This document shows positions 9,444-18,923 of a stretch of DNA of 64,000 nucleotides, piece by piece. The notes under the pieces were generated by a model. The model was given only the letters and a program-made list of their open reading frames with translations, searched no databases and was not told the DNA's origin. Positions within the stretch are counted from its first letter, which is position 1. The number at the start of each line of letters is the position of its first letter. The DNA is taken from contig NZ_JACBZO010000001.1 of assembly GCF_013409005.1 (NCBI RefSeq), positions 186,001 to 250,000 of the forward strand, read 5' to 3'. This DNA comes from Demequina lutea (GTDB lineage Bacteria; Actinomycetota; Actinomycetes; Actinomycetales; Demequinaceae). The position numbers were made by a program, and so were the translations under genes.

Positions 9444-10375
9444 GTCTTCCCGTGTACGCCTTCCTCGGTCCGGAGGGCACCTTCACCGACGCGGCCCTGC
9501 GCGCAATGACGGCCGGTGTCGAGATCGAGACCCTCCCCACCGTTGACGTGCCAGCCGCGCTGTCTGCGGTGCGCTCGGGAGAGGCCGACTTTGCCGTCGT
9601 TGCCATCGAGAACACTGTCGAGGGAGGCGTCACCGCCACGCTCGACACGTTGGCCGAGGGCGCCCCGCTGGTCATCCTCGAGGAGTACGTGATTCCCGTC
9701 GCGTTTGAGCTTGTTGCCCGCGACGCGAGGACGATGGCGTCGATCGGCAGGGTCGCGGCACACGCACATGGACTTGCCCAGTGCCGCAGGTGGATCTCCA
9801 CGAACCTTCCCGACGTCATCCAAGTGGCGGCCACGTCGAACAGCGCCGCCGCGGTGGCACTCGCCGACGGAACGGCCGACTTTGACGCGGCGCTCGCCCC
9901 TCCCGGAACGGCAAAGCGCCTCGGGCTCCACCTGGTGACCGATGGGGTAGCTGACAATTCCAAGGCGGCCACCCGCTTCGTGCGCGTGGGTCGCCCTGGC
10001 GCCTTGCCGCCCGTGACGGGCGCGGACAAGACGACGCTCGTGGTGCACCTGCCCCATGACCGTGCGGGGGCGTTGCTCGAGATGCTTGAGCAGTTCGCCG
10101 TGCGCGGCGTGAACCTGTCGCGCATCGAGTCCCGGCCCATCGGCGACAAGCCCGGCGAATACGCATTCTCGATCGACGCGCTCGCGCACGTCGGTGAGGC
10201 GCGCATGGCGGAGGTCCTTGTCGGCCTCAAGCGCACGTGTCCCGTGGTCACGTTCCTTGGTTCATACCCTGCGGCACACGGAGTGCCTACGCCCGTCGCC
10301 AGGGGAACCTCCGACGTTGACTACGACGCGGCGCACGCGTGGGTCGAGCGCATTCGGTCGGCCAGCGGGTCCTGA
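9440..10375 (+). CDS. pheA: prephenate dehydratase
   Basis: This enzyme converts prephenate to phenylpyruvate in phenylalanine synthesis. The 311-residue protein has the monofunctional actinobacterial layout: a periplasmic-binding-like catalytic domain starting with the F-L-G-P-E-G-T-F-T motif, an A-I-E-N-T substrate loop, and the T-R-F motif at about 190. A C-terminal ACT domain contains the E-S-R-P sequence associated with phenylalanine feedback binding. No chorismate mutase domain is fused. The start ATG overlaps the stop of the glycosyltransferase gene. The gene converges with the lipid kinase gene 18 bases downstream. Confidence 0.95.
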   Translation: MSLPVYAFLGPEGTFTDAALRAMTAGVEIETLPTVDVPAALSAVRSGEADFAVVAIENTVEGGVTATLDTLAEGAPLVILEEYVIPVAFELVARDARTMASIGRVAAHAHGLAQCRRWISTNLPDVIQVAATSNSAAAVALADGTADFDAALAPPGTAKRLGLHLVTDGVADNSKAATRFVRVGRPGALPPVTGADKTTLVVHLPHDRAGALLEMLEQFAVRGVNLSRIESRPIGDKPGEYAFSIDALAHVGEARMAEVLVGLKRTCPVVTFLGSYPAAHGVPTPVARGTSDVDYDAAHAWVERIRSASGS

Positions 10376-10393
10376 CGCGCCGAAGCGAACCGG

Positions 10394-11542
10394 CTAGACC
10401 CGCGGTCGCCTCACGATGAGGGTCCCCGTGTCGACGGTGGCCGTGATCTTGCGCGCGAGCCCCAGGTTTTCCCCGTCCGCTTGGACCTTGTATAAGTGAT
10501 CCAGCGTCACGGTCATGGCGGCGCCGCGAGCGTGATCGATCCGCGAGGCGGCGTAGGCCTTGAGCACGGCGGGTTGCCTCAAGCCGGCGCCTTGGGCAAT
10601 CACGTTGCCGAACAGGCCCGTCCAGCCCACGATTCCGGCGCGGGCATCGAGGGTCACCGCATCGAGCAGGCCGTCATCCGCGGTGGCGTCCGGGGCGAGA
10701 ATGAGCCCGCCGGGAAGCCGGCCGACGTTGGCAAAGAGCACGGTGCGCATCTGCCCGGCGACCTCGGGCGAGTCGTCGACAGATACCACGGCATGGATGC
10801 GCCGCGAGCCCAGGTGCTTGATCGCGGCGAAGAAATAGGCGAGCCAGCCGAGCCGACGCTTGAGGCGCTCATCGGCTCCGGCGACCATCTCGGCGTCGAA
10901 GCCGACACCCGCCATGACGAGGAACATGTGTTCCTCGTCGGGACCCTTTGGCCCCCGGTTCAGGACGAGTCGTCCCACATCCGTTGGCGCGTCCCTCCCG
11001 TCGAGCGCGATCCTGAGCAGCGCGGGAATGTCACCCAAAGGCAGGTCCATATTGCGCGCGAAGATGTTCCCAGTGCCTACGGGGATGATGCCGAGCGGCA
11101 CGCCGGTGCCCGCGAGCGCCTCTGCTACCGCGCGCACGGTGCCGTCGCCGCCGATTGCAACGACGACGTCGGCGCCCGAGTCGATGGCGTGTTGCGCGGC
11201 TCCGGACCCCGCATCGTCGACGGTGGTGGACAGCCACATGGGCTGGGTGAGGTAGCGGGTCGAGCAGGCGCGGATCGCCTGCTCGCGGAGTTCGGAGATT
11301 CCCGCCTTGGTGGGGTTCGCGATGAAGGCGATCCTGTCGGTGCCCTTCTCGATCAGGCCGAAGTCACCATCGACCGACATGGGAGGCACGTCGATCCTCA
11401 GCAGGCGCCGCCACAGCCGGGGCACCGCAATCGGATCGCGGGAGCCGACGCGGCGTGTGATGGTGACCGCGAGCGACAGGCCGAGCGCAGCGACGATGAG
11501 GGCGGCGGCCGCGATCACGTCCGTAAGTACGACATGATCCAT
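10394..11542 (-). CDS. diacylglycerol/lipid kinase family protein
   Basis: The protein has an N-terminal membrane helix (about residues 7-28) followed by a soluble lipid-kinase catalytic domain of the DAGK type. Visible motifs are a nucleotide-binding G-G-D-G-T-V loop, a G-T-G-N-I-F-A-R motif shortly after, and a C-terminal domain with strands typical of YegS/DgkB-like enzymes. It probably phosphorylates diacylglycerol or a related membrane lipid at the cytoplasmic face, using the N-terminal helix as anchor. At 382 residues it is longer than the soluble family members because of the anchor. It is transcribed divergently from serS, with the two start codons about 37 bases apart. Confidence 0.85.
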   Translation of the reverse strand: MDHVVLTDVIAAAALIVAALGLSLAVTITRRVGSRDPIAVPRLWRRLLRIDVPPMSVDGDFGLIEKGTDRIAFIANPTKAGISELREQAIRACSTRYLTQPMWLSTTVDDAGSGAAQHAIDSGADVVVAIGGDGTVRAVAEALAGTGVPLGIIPVGTGNIFARNMDLPLGDIPALLRIALDGRDAPTDVGRLVLNRGPKGPDEEHMFLVMAGVGFDAEMVAGADERLKRRLGWLAYFFAAIKHLGSRRIHAVVSVDDSPEVAGQMRTVLFANVGRLPGGLILAPDATADDGLLDAVTLDARAGIVGWTGLFGNVIAQGAGLRQPAVLKAYAASRIDHARGAAMTVTLDHLYKVQADGENLGLARKITATVDTGTLIVRRPRV

Positions 11543-11579
11543 GGGCCGAGCCTACGTCCCCGCCGTTAGACTCGCCATC

Positions 11580-12851
11580 ATGATTGACCTCGCTCTGCTT
11601 CGCTCAAACCCCGATCGCGTCAGGGACTCCCAGATCTCCCGCGGCGACGACCCCGCCGTCGTCGACGCGGTTCTGGCCGCAGATCTCGAGCGCAGGACCG
11701 CGCTCACGGAGTTCGAGCAGGCGCGGGCCGAGCAGAAGTCTCTCGGGCGTGAGGTCGCTCGGGCCTCGGGTGATGCCAAGGTCGCACTGCTTAAGCGCAC
11801 CAAGGAACTGTCCGAGACGGTCAAGGCCCTGGAGGTCGACGCGGATGAGGCCGAGGCCAAGGCTCACGAGCTGATCATGACGATCGGCAACATCGCGGAG
11901 CCGGGTGTTCCTGCGGGGGGACCGGACGACTTCGTGGTGCTGCGCCACGAGGGCACTCCTCGCGATTTCGCTGCTGAGGGCATAGAGGTCAGGGACCACC
12001 TGGCGCTCGGCGAGGGCCTCAAGGCGATCGACATGGAGCGCGGCGCCAAGGTGTCCGGCTCCCGCTTCTACTTTCTGACGGGCGTGGGCGCGCAGCTCGA
12101 GCTCGCAATCCTCAACGCGGCCATGGGCGTGGCGACCGCGCACGGGTTCACGCCCATGATCACGCCGACGCTCGTGCGCCCAGAGACGATGCGCGGCACG
12201 GGTTTCCTTGGCAGCCACTCCGACGAGGTCTACTACCTCGAGAAGGATGAGCTGTACTTGGTGGGCACGTCCGAGGTGGCCCTGGCCGGCTACCACTCCG
12301 ACGAGATCCTGGACCTCAATGGTGGCCCGCTGCGTTACGCGGGCTGGAGTGCCTGCTTCCGCCGTGAGGCTGGCTCCGCCGGACGCGATACGCGCGGAAT
12401 CATTCGGGTGCACCAATTCCACAAGGTCGAGATGTTCGCGTACACGAGGCCGGACGATGCGACGGCAGAGCACGAGAGGTTCCTCGCGATACAAGAGTCG
12501 ATGCTCGCCGCGCTGGAGCTTCCCTACCGCGTGATCGACACGGCCGCAGGCGACCTCGGTTCGAGCGCCGCCCGCAAGTTCGACTGCGAGGCGTGGCTGC
12601 CTAGCCAGGAGCGATGGATGGAGGTCACGTCGACCTCGAATTGCACCACCTTCCAGGCACGACGCCTTGCAATTCGTGAGCGAGGAGAATCGGGTACCCA
12701 GCCCGTCGCGACCGTCAACGGCACGATCGGCACCACTCGCTGGATCGTCGCTCTGCTCGAGAACCATCAGCAGGCCGACGGAAGTGTCTACCTGCCGCCG
12801 ATCCTGCGGCCCTTCTTCGGTGGCGCGGAGTCCCTCACGCCCGCCTCATAG
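11580..12851 (+). CDS. serS: seryl-tRNA synthetase
   Basis: This enzyme charges tRNA-Ser with serine. The 423-residue class II synthetase has an N-terminal antiparallel coiled coil (about residues 25-100) that contacts the long variable arm of tRNA-Ser. The catalytic domain carries motif 2 ([20 protein letters not shown]) and motif 3 (ending in V-A-L-L-E-N-H-Q-Q). I chose ATG 11580 because the family starts with M-I-D-L-x-L-L-R; the longer upstream frame would overlap the divergent lipid kinase start. Two of its tRNA substrates are encoded about 11 kb downstream in this window. Confidence 0.97.
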   Translation: MIDLALLRSNPDRVRDSQISRGDDPAVVDAVLAADLERRTALTEFEQARAEQKSLGREVARASGDAKVALLKRTKELSETVKALEVDADEAEAKAHELIMTIGNIAEPGVPAGGPDDFVVLRHEGTPRDFAAEGIEVRDHLALGEGLKAIDMERGAKVSGSRFYFLTGVGAQLELAILNAAMGVATAHGFTPMITPTLVRPETMRGTGFLGSHSDEVYYLEKDELYLVGTSEVALAGYHSDEILDLNGGPLRYAGWSACFRREAGSAGRDTRGIIRVHQFHKVEMFAYTRPDDATAEHERFLAIQESMLAALELPYRVIDTAAGDLGSSAARKFDCEAWLPSQERWMEVTSTSNCTTFQARRLAIRERGESGTQPVATVNGTIGTTRWIVALLENHQQADGSVYLPPILRPFFGGAESLTPAS

Positions 12852-12929
12852 GTCAAGGGCGAGCAGCGTTAACCCGACCGTCACCGCGCCGTGCCGTGTC
12901 GTCGGGTTCCGGCACCGTAGGGTCGATCC

Positions 12930-13784
12930 ATGGCCGTTGCACCAGAGGATCTCGACCCGCCCCTGAACCCTGACTACTGGCGGCTCGTTGGCCTCGACAT
13001 CGACGGGACGCTCATGCATTGGGGCGGCGATATCAGCGACGCCGTGATCGAAGCCATCGAGCGAGTGCGCCTGTCGCGCAACCATGTCGTCCTTGCCACG
13101 GGTCGCAACATCATGGCGACCATGCCGGTGGCCAAGACGCTCGGCCTGAAGCGCGGGTGGGCCGTCACCTCGAACGGTGCCGTCACCATTCGCCTGAATC
13201 CAGCGATGCCTGGCGGCTACGAGATCGTGCGCACGGTGACCTTCAATCCTCGTGCGGCGCTCGAACTCATCAGGGATGAGATGCCCGATGCGTTTTTCGC
13301 CGTGGAGGACCTGGGAGTGGGATTTCGCGTCACCAAACACTTCCCGATGGGCGAACTGGTGGGGAGTCAGATGGTGGTGGACTTCGAGTCGCTGTGCAGT
13401 GAGGATGTCACCCGCGTCGTCATCAGGGCCCCGGGAGCGGACGTCGCGCATTTCGACGATATCGTGAGCCGCATCGGCCTCAACGACGTGACGTACGCGG
13501 TGGGCTATTCCGCGTGGCTCGACCTCACCCCGCCGGGGGTATCGAAGGCCTCGGCTCTTGAGTTCGTGCGCGAGGAACTCGGTGTTGAGCCCGCACACAC
13601 GGTCGCGGTGGGCGATGGCAATAACGACATCGAGATGCTGCGATGGGCCGGCGACTCCTACGCGATGGCGAATGCTCCCGACAAGGTGATTGCCGCGGCG
13701 GGTAGGCGTGTGGGGCCCGTCGACGAGGATGGCGTGCTCGAGGTTTTGGGTCCGCTGATCGATCCGCGGCGCTTGGCAATGTAG
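12930..13784 (+). CDS. HAD-superfamily phosphatase (Cof-like)
   Basis: The protein belongs to the haloacid dehalogenase superfamily, subgroup Cof/YbiV. The nucleophile motif D-I-D-G-T-L is at about residues 17-22, motif II lies in L-A-T-G-R, and motif III/IV is the G-D-G-N-N-D-I-E-M-L sequence at about 228-237. The cap domain lies between motifs II and III, as in type C2 caps. At 284 residues it is close to family length. Substrates of such enzymes are typically sugar phosphates or phosphorylated cofactors and cannot be told from sequence. It follows serS with a gap of about 78 bases and may be expressed separately. Confidence 0.88.
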   Translation: MAVAPEDLDPPLNPDYWRLVGLDIDGTLMHWGGDISDAVIEAIERVRLSRNHVVLATGRNIMATMPVAKTLGLKRGWAVTSNGAVTIRLNPAMPGGYEIVRTVTFNPRAALELIRDEMPDAFFAVEDLGVGFRVTKHFPMGELVGSQMVVDFESLCSEDVTRVVIRAPGADVAHFDDIVSRIGLNDVTYAVGYSAWLDLTPPGVSKASALEFVREELGVEPAHTVAVGDGNNDIEMLRWAGDSYAMANAPDKVIAAAGRRVGPVDEDGVLEVLGPLIDPRRLAM

Positions 13785-13836
13785 CGGGGATTGGTGGCCT
13801 CGTCCGCTCGCAATCCCGCAACCCTATGCTGGACCC

Positions 13837-15063
13837 ATGGTCCTCATGGATGAGACTGCGCACCGAAAGTGGTTGGACGACGAATTCCGCAGGCTCGCGC
13901 ATTTTGGGGTCGCGAGCGTTGATCCAAGGGGAGGCTTTGGCTGGCTGCTCGATGACGGGACCAGAGACGAGTCTCGCCCCGTCGAATTGTGGATCTCGTG
14001 CCGCATGACCCACGTGTATGCGCTCGCGGAACTCGCAGGGATTGACGGCGCTGGCGCGCTGGTTGAGCACGGCCTCGCGGCCATCGAGGGCCCGTTGCGG
14101 GACGCCGAGCATGGCGGCTGGTTCTCCTCGATCGACGTGGGCCCAGTCAATGATCGCAAGGAGGCATACGCCCACGCGTTCGTGATTCTCGCGACGTCGT
14201 CCGCGGTCGCGGCCGGCCACCCACGCGCCGAGGCCCTGTTGCGCGAAGCGATCACGGTGCACTCGGAGCACTTTTGGGACGAGACCGAGGGAATGGCCAG
14301 GGAGAGCTTCACGCGGGACTGGAGCGCCGAGGAGCCTTATCGGGGCGTCAACGCCAACATGCACACGCTCGAGGCCTACCTCGCGGCGGCGGACGTGCTC
14401 GTGGATCGATCCCTCTTGGTCAGGGCGATGCGCATCGTGACGCGAGTGGTCGATGTTCTTGGTCGCGGCAATGATTGGCGCCTGCCTGAGCACTTCACGG
14501 CGACTTGGGAGCCGCTCCTTGACTACAACGCCGACGCTCGGGCGCACCCGTTTCGGCCGTTTGGCGCGACGATAGGTCACGGACTCGAGTGGTCAAGACT
14601 CACTCTGCAGACCGAGCGATCGCTGCTGCTCGCAGGGCTCGCGGCGCCGGAGTGGATGTCGGAGGCGGCCGGATCGCTCTACGCCCGTGCGGTGGGCGAC
14701 GGTTGGGCCGTCGACGGAGCCGATGGCTTTGTCTATACCGTCGACTGGAACGGCGTTCCCGTGGTTCGCGAACGCATGCACTGGGTGGACGCCGAGGCGA
14801 TTGGTGCGGCGGCTGTGCTATTCCGGCGCACCGGGGACGAACGCTACGAGCGCGACTACGCCGCTTGGTGGGCCTATGCGCGCGAATACTTGATCGATGA
14901 GCAACAAGGCTCCTGGTGGCACGAGCTCGACGCGTCGAATCGTCCGTCTCACGTCGTCTGGGAGGGCAAGCCAGACCTGTACCACGCGATGCAGGCGACC
15001 CTGTTCCCGCGGCTGCCCTTGGCTCCCGCGCTCGCCGTCTCCCTCGCGACGCGGCATTCCTAA
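13837..15063 (+). CDS. AGE-family (N-acylglucosamine 2-epimerase-like) sugar isomerase
   Basis: The 408-residue protein matches the (alpha/alpha)6-barrel epimerase/isomerase family that includes N-acylglucosamine 2-epimerase and sulfoquinovose/mannose isomerases. Typical features are the W-I-S-C-R-M-T-H-V-Y helix near residue 50, N-A-N-M-H-T-L-E-A near 170-178 and the G-H-x-x-E-W-S-R segment near 248-255, which bring catalytic His and Arg residues into the barrel centre. The closing W-W-H-E-L-D motif near the C-terminus also fits aldose-ketose isomerases. The precise sugar cannot be assigned. A second ATG three codons downstream is an alternative start. The gene converges with the quinone oxidoreductase gene. 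Confidence 0.85.
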   Translation: MVLMDETAHRKWLDDEFRRLAHFGVASVDPRGGFGWLLDDGTRDESRPVELWISCRMTHVYALAELAGIDGAGALVEHGLAAIEGPLRDAEHGGWFSSIDVGPVNDRKEAYAHAFVILATSSAVAAGHPRAEALLREAITVHSEHFWDETEGMARESFTRDWSAEEPYRGVNANMHTLEAYLAAADVLVDRSLLVRAMRIVTRVVDVLGRGNDWRLPEHFTATWEPLLDYNADARAHPFRPFGATIGHGLEWSRLTLQTERSLLLAGLAAPEWMSEAAGSLYARAVGDGWAVDGADGFVYTVDWNGVPVVRERMHWVDAEAIGAAAVLFRRTGDERYERDYAAWWAYAREYLIDEQQGSWWHELDASNRPSHVVWEGKPDLYHAMQATLFPRLPLAPALAVSLATRHS

Positions 15064-15113
15064 GACGCGGCAGTGCCAGCCCGGCGCCCCTAGGGCACGG
15101 CGCTCTCAAGTTC

Positions 15114-16076
15114 CTACGGAACGAGCACGACCTTGCCGAAGACCTCTCCGGACTCCATGAGGTCGTGAGCGGCTTGGGCGTCGTCGAAGGGAACCGTGCC
15201 ATGAATCACAGGGCGCACCTTGTCGGGAATGAGGGGCCAGACCTCGCGGCCAACTCCGGCCACGATCGCCGCCCGCTCGGCATGAGGCCGCGCGCGCAGC
15301 GTCGTGCCGATGATGTGAGCCCGCTTGGTCATCAGCGTTCCGAGATCCACTTCGGCCTTCGCACCGCGTTGAAGCCCGATGACGACAAGCCTGCCCCCCG
15401 TGGCGAGCGCGGCAAGATTGCGCTCGAGGTAGGCCGCGCCCACGACGTCGAGAATCACGTCCGCTCCGCCGATGGCTTGGGCCGCCTCGACAAAGTCTTC
15501 TGACGTGTAGTCGACCGCAACGTCGGCGCCCAGCTCGAGGCACCGTCTGGTGCGCTCGGCGCCTCGCGCGGTGACGATCACGTGCACGCCGAGGGCCTTC
15601 GCCACTTGGATTGCGAACGTGCCGATGCCCCCCGAACCTCCGTGGATGACCAGAGTCTCGCCGGGCATCAAGCGCGCGGCCTGGAAGTTGGACCACACCG
15701 TACAGGCGGCCTCCATCAAGGCCGCGGACTCGACGAGGGTGAGGGCGCTCGGCGCGGGCAGCACGAGGTCGGCGGGTGCGGCAATCTGTTCGGCATACGC
15801 CCCGCCGCCCACAAGCGCGCACACGTGGTCGCCCACCTGGAAGCCCTGCACGTCGTCGCCCACGGCGCTGATGGTCCCCGCGCACTCGAGGCCCGGCCAT
15901 TCGGGCCAGCCGGAAGGGGAGGGATACGAGCCTCTCCGCTGCAGCAGGTCGGCGCGATTAACACCTGCGCCAAGGATGTCGATAAGAACCTCGCCCGGAC
16001 GGGCGACAGGGGACTCGATCTGGCTCACGCGGAGCGGGTTGTCACTGATGTGACGTGTGACACTAATGATGCGCAT
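15114..16076 (-). CDS. NAD(P)H:quinone oxidoreductase, PIG3-like medium-chain dehydrogenase
   Basis: This 320-residue protein belongs to the zinc-free quinone oxidoreductase branch of the MDR superfamily. The N-terminal GroES-like domain contains G-V-N-R-A-D-L-L-Q-R-R-G-x-Y, typical of PIG3/QorA. The Rossmann domain has the G-G-S-G-G-I-G-T-F-A-I-Q-V-A-K dinucleotide motif at about residue 145. The structural-zinc cysteines of alcohol dehydrogenases are missing, as expected. It likely reduces quinones or alpha,beta-unsaturated carbonyls with NADPH. The gene is monocistronic, converging with the epimerase gene and diverging from the conservon operon. Confidence 0.9.
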   Translation of the reverse strand: MRIISVTRHISDNPLRVSQIESPVARPGEVLIDILGAGVNRADLLQRRGSYPSPSGWPEWPGLECAGTISAVGDDVQGFQVGDHVCALVGGGAYAEQIAAPADLVLPAPSALTLVESAALMEAACTVWSNFQAARLMPGETLVIHGGSGGIGTFAIQVAKALGVHVIVTARGAERTRRCLELGADVAVDYTSEDFVEAAQAIGGADVILDVVGAAYLERNLAALATGGRLVVIGLQRGAKAEVDLGTLMTKRAHIIGTTLRARPHAERAAIVAGVGREVWPLIPDKVRPVIHGTVPFDDAQAAHDLMESGEVFGKVVLVP

Positions 16077-16250
16077 TGGCGATTTGCCCCTTTCCCGTCA
16101 TAGTTGGGTCGTTATACCGTCTCATGATGAAGATCGCACTGGAGGGACTCATGTGGTTCCGGCTTCATGCCGATACCTCAAAGGTCCGATGATCAGCGTG
16201 GCGCTGTTTGACCCGCTGGCTTGACCACAGCGGGCACGAGGGAGAGGTAC

Positions 16251-18923
16251 ATGCTCCAGAGGCTAGGAATTCGCGGGAAGCTCCTCGCGGTCGTCGCGGT
16301 GCCGACGATCGTTCTGCTTCTTGCCGCCTCCTTCGTGGTGTTGAACGCCTCCTCGGCGTACACCAGCGGTCGCGATACGACAAAGCTCGTCAACCTCGTC
16401 GAGAGCGGCAGTCCTGTGATTGCCGCGCTTCAGGCCGAGCGCTCCGACGTGTCTGGCTACTTGCGGGCGATCTCGGACGGCAAATCCGACCGCGTGATCG
16501 CTCAAACCAACGTCGACACGGCCGTTGCCGCGCTGACGAACGCGGGCGTCACGGATCCCGCCTTTGCGGCGATCGCGAATCAGATAACGGCCGCGATTGT
16601 TGGCACCAATGTCCAATTTGGCCTCAATTCCGCGCGCGCCGTTGCCCCGGTCCCCGCGACCACTGGCGCCTTTCCGGTGTGGCCCGACGCGACCGAGTCC
16701 CAGACCGTTTCCGACACCTTCGAGCACGTGGCGAAGGCAGTCACCGACATCGTCAATGTGGCCCCAGTCAGCGACACGGGCAACGTGGCTCGAGGCCTGC
16801 CTGCGTTGATTCGCGCCGAAGGAAGGGCGTCGAAGGCGTACCTCGATGACTCGCGCACGGCCGCCGAGGCCCTTCCCGCAGAGTTCGCCAAGACCGACCA
16901 AACGGGCGCGGTATTCCTCGGCAACGCGGCACAGGCCAAGTCGAACTCAAATAACGAAGGCGTCATCGCCTTCGTCAACGGTGCGGACAAGGGCCTGCAG
17001 GCGCTCGCCGCCGTTCGCGCGCAAGTCGCGGCTGGCACGGTGCTGTTTGGCCCCGCGGTAACGGCATACACGACGATCGTCAACGACCTGCTCGGTGCCA
17101 CCAGCGAAGTCGCGAACATCGCGGGCGACCGTACCCTGTCGAACGACCTCAAGGGCTACGCGTCGATGGGCAAACTGGTCGAGGCACTGCGCAATGAGGA
17201 GGCCTACGTCACGCGCAAGATCGCCCAGGGTACCTGGCGACTCGGCGAACAGGTGCAGTACCAGGCATACTACTTCGCGACAAACACCGCACTCGCGAAC
17301 GCCCAAACCGCCGTAGCGCTGCTCCCAGACGTGACGCCGGTACCCAAGTTTGGCGCCTCATACGACCCCAGCACCATCGTGGGTTTCGAGTCAATTCGCG
17401 ACCGCATCATCAACGACGCGACCACTCAGGGCTTGCTTTCCCAGCGGACGAACAACTGGCCGCTGCAAGTGGATGAAGAGATCGCGGCATACGCGCCCAT
17501 CACCACGCAGCTCACGAGTGACGTGAACGGACGCGCCGCGCCCGTCCAGCGCAACAGCCTCCTCCAGACGCTCGCGACGGCAGTGATCGCCGTGCTTGCT
17601 GTGGCGGCCTCGCTATTCGTCGCTCTCGCCATCTCACGCCGCATCGTCAACCCGCTGCGCCGCCTGACCACCACGGCAACGGCGGTGCGTCAAGAGTTGC
17701 CGCGACTCGTGGAGCGGGTGGCCATGCCCGGTCAGACCGTCGACCTTTCCGAAGTGCAGATCCCGGTCGAATCGCAAGACGAGGTGGGCCGGCTCGCGGA
17801 GGCGTTCAACTCCGTCAACGCGGCAACGTTAGCCATCGCATCCGAGCAAGCGGCGCTGCGTGGATCCATCTCCGAGATGTTCGTCAACGTGGCCCGCCGT
17901 GACCAGGTGCTCCTCAACAGGCAGCTCGCCTCGATCGATGAGATGGAGCGCACCGAGGATAACCAGGACACCCTCACCAAGCTCTTCGCACTGGATCACC
18001 TCGCCACCCGCATGCGTCGAAACAGCGAGTCACTGCTCGTGCTCGCAGGCATCGACACCGGTCGCCGCTTGCGCAGGCCCATGCCGCTTTCCGACGTGAT
18101 CCGCACCGCTTCGTCCGAGATCGAGCTCTATGAGCGCATCCAGCTTGAACTTGACGCTGACCCCGCCATGCTCGGTCACTCCGCTTTGACCGCCGCACAC
18201 TTGTTTGCCGAGCTCCTTGAGAATGCCACGGTGTTCTCTGACCCAGGAACGCAAGTCGTGGTGCGCACCATGGAACGGGACGGCGCGTTCGTCGTGACGA
18301 TCGTCGATCATGGCATCGGCATGACGTCCGAGGAACTTGGGGAGGCCAACTCTCGCGTTGCCTCGACGGCGGCGTCCGAAATCATTGGGGCACAGCGCCT
18401 GGGCCTGTTCGTGGTGGGGCGCATTGCCCGGCGAGTGGGCGCGCGCGTCCACATTGAATCGGCGGAGGGGCGGGGAACCGAGGCGACCGTGATCATGCCC
18501 CCTTCTCTGTTTGACACCTCGGTCGCGTACACACAAGGACACTCGAGCGGCACGACGGCGGACGACCAACTCCACGCGCCTGCCGCGCTCGTCCACCACG
18601 ATGCCTCTATCGAGGAGATCTCCGAGCCTGCGCTGAACTCAAGAGGACTGTCTGCCTACCAGCCGACGGTCATCGAGGACGGCGCGATTCTCGCTGGCCG
18701 TCCCGCGGATGCTCCTGACCTGCAGCCACCGCCGGCACCCCTTGCGCCCAGAGGCGTGCCGCAACCGGCAGAGGCGCAAGCCATCGACGAACTCGTCGCT
18801 GCGGACGCCGCACAGGCCCCGGCCGCAGTTGCCGTCGACCTCGACGATTTCACGGAAGGCGTCACGGAGGTTGGGCTACCGACGCGCCGCCGCAGGCCCC
18901 GAGGCGTCGCACGACACGAATAG
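16251..18923 (+). CDS. cvnA: conservon sensor histidine kinase CvnA-like (nitrate/nitrite-sensing type), frame ends early
   Basis: The protein has an N-terminal membrane helix (about 12-35), a long extracellular NIT-type helical sensor domain (about 45-430), and a second membrane helix (about 437-460). A HAMP linker with R-R-I-V-N-P-L-R-R-L, a dimerisation region around R-R-D-Q-V-L-L-N-R-Q-L, and a HATPase domain (N-box E-L-L-E-N-A-T, G-box D-H-G-I-G-M) follow. The start at 16251 has a good GGAGAGG ribosome binding site; an upstream ATG at 16221 lacks one. The frame stops at 18921, but the adjacent +1 frame continues the same kind of disordered tail. The real product may therefore extend to 20823 after a frame change at the C4 tract 18897-18900. 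It is the first gene of the operon with cvnB, cvnC and cvnD. Confidence 0.85.
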   Translation: MLQRLGIRGKLLAVVAVPTIVLLLAASFVVLNASSAYTSGRDTTKLVNLVESGSPVIAALQAERSDVSGYLRAISDGKSDRVIAQTNVDTAVAALTNAGVTDPAFAAIANQITAAIVGTNVQFGLNSARAVAPVPATTGAFPVWPDATESQTVSDTFEHVAKAVTDIVNVAPVSDTGNVARGLPALIRAEGRASKAYLDDSRTAAEALPAEFAKTDQTGAVFLGNAAQAKSNSNNEGVIAFVNGADKGLQALAAVRAQVAAGTVLFGPAVTAYTTIVNDLLGATSEVANIAGDRTLSNDLKGYASMGKLVEALRNEEAYVTRKIAQGTWRLGEQVQYQAYYFATNTALANAQTAVALLPDVTPVPKFGASYDPSTIVGFESIRDRIINDATTQGLLSQRTNNWPLQVDEEIAAYAPITTQLTSDVNGRAAPVQRNSLLQTLATAVIAVLAVAASLFVALAISRRIVNPLRRLTTTATAVRQELPRLVERVAMPGQTVDLSEVQIPVESQDEVGRLAEAFNSVNAATLAIASEQAALRGSISEMFVNVARRDQVLLNRQLASIDEMERTEDNQDTLTKLFALDHLATRMRRNSESLLVLAGIDTGRRLRRPMPLSDVIRTASSEIELYERIQLELDADPAMLGHSALTAAHLFAELLENATVFSDPGTQVVVRTMERDGAFVVTIVDHGIGMTSEELGEANSRVASTAASEIIGAQRLGLFVVGRIARRVGARVHIESAEGRGTEATVIMPPSLFDTSVAYTQGHSSGTTADDQLHAPAALVHHDASIEEISEPALNSRGLSAYQPTVIEDGAILAGRPADAPDLQPPPAPLAPRGVPQPAEAQAIDELVAADAAQAPAAVAVDLDDFTEGVTEVGLPTRRRRPRGVARHE

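Noticed and set aside
12871..12908. AACCCGAC/GTCGGGTT inverted repeat after serS as terminator
   Set aside because: Eight-base arms with a 22-base loop and no T run are weak for termination in GC-rich DNA.
18709..18897. Separate gene starting at 18709 in the +1 frame
   Set aside because: This part overlaps well-formed kinase tail in the other frame and has no ribosome binding site; only the portion after the C4 tract looks genuine.
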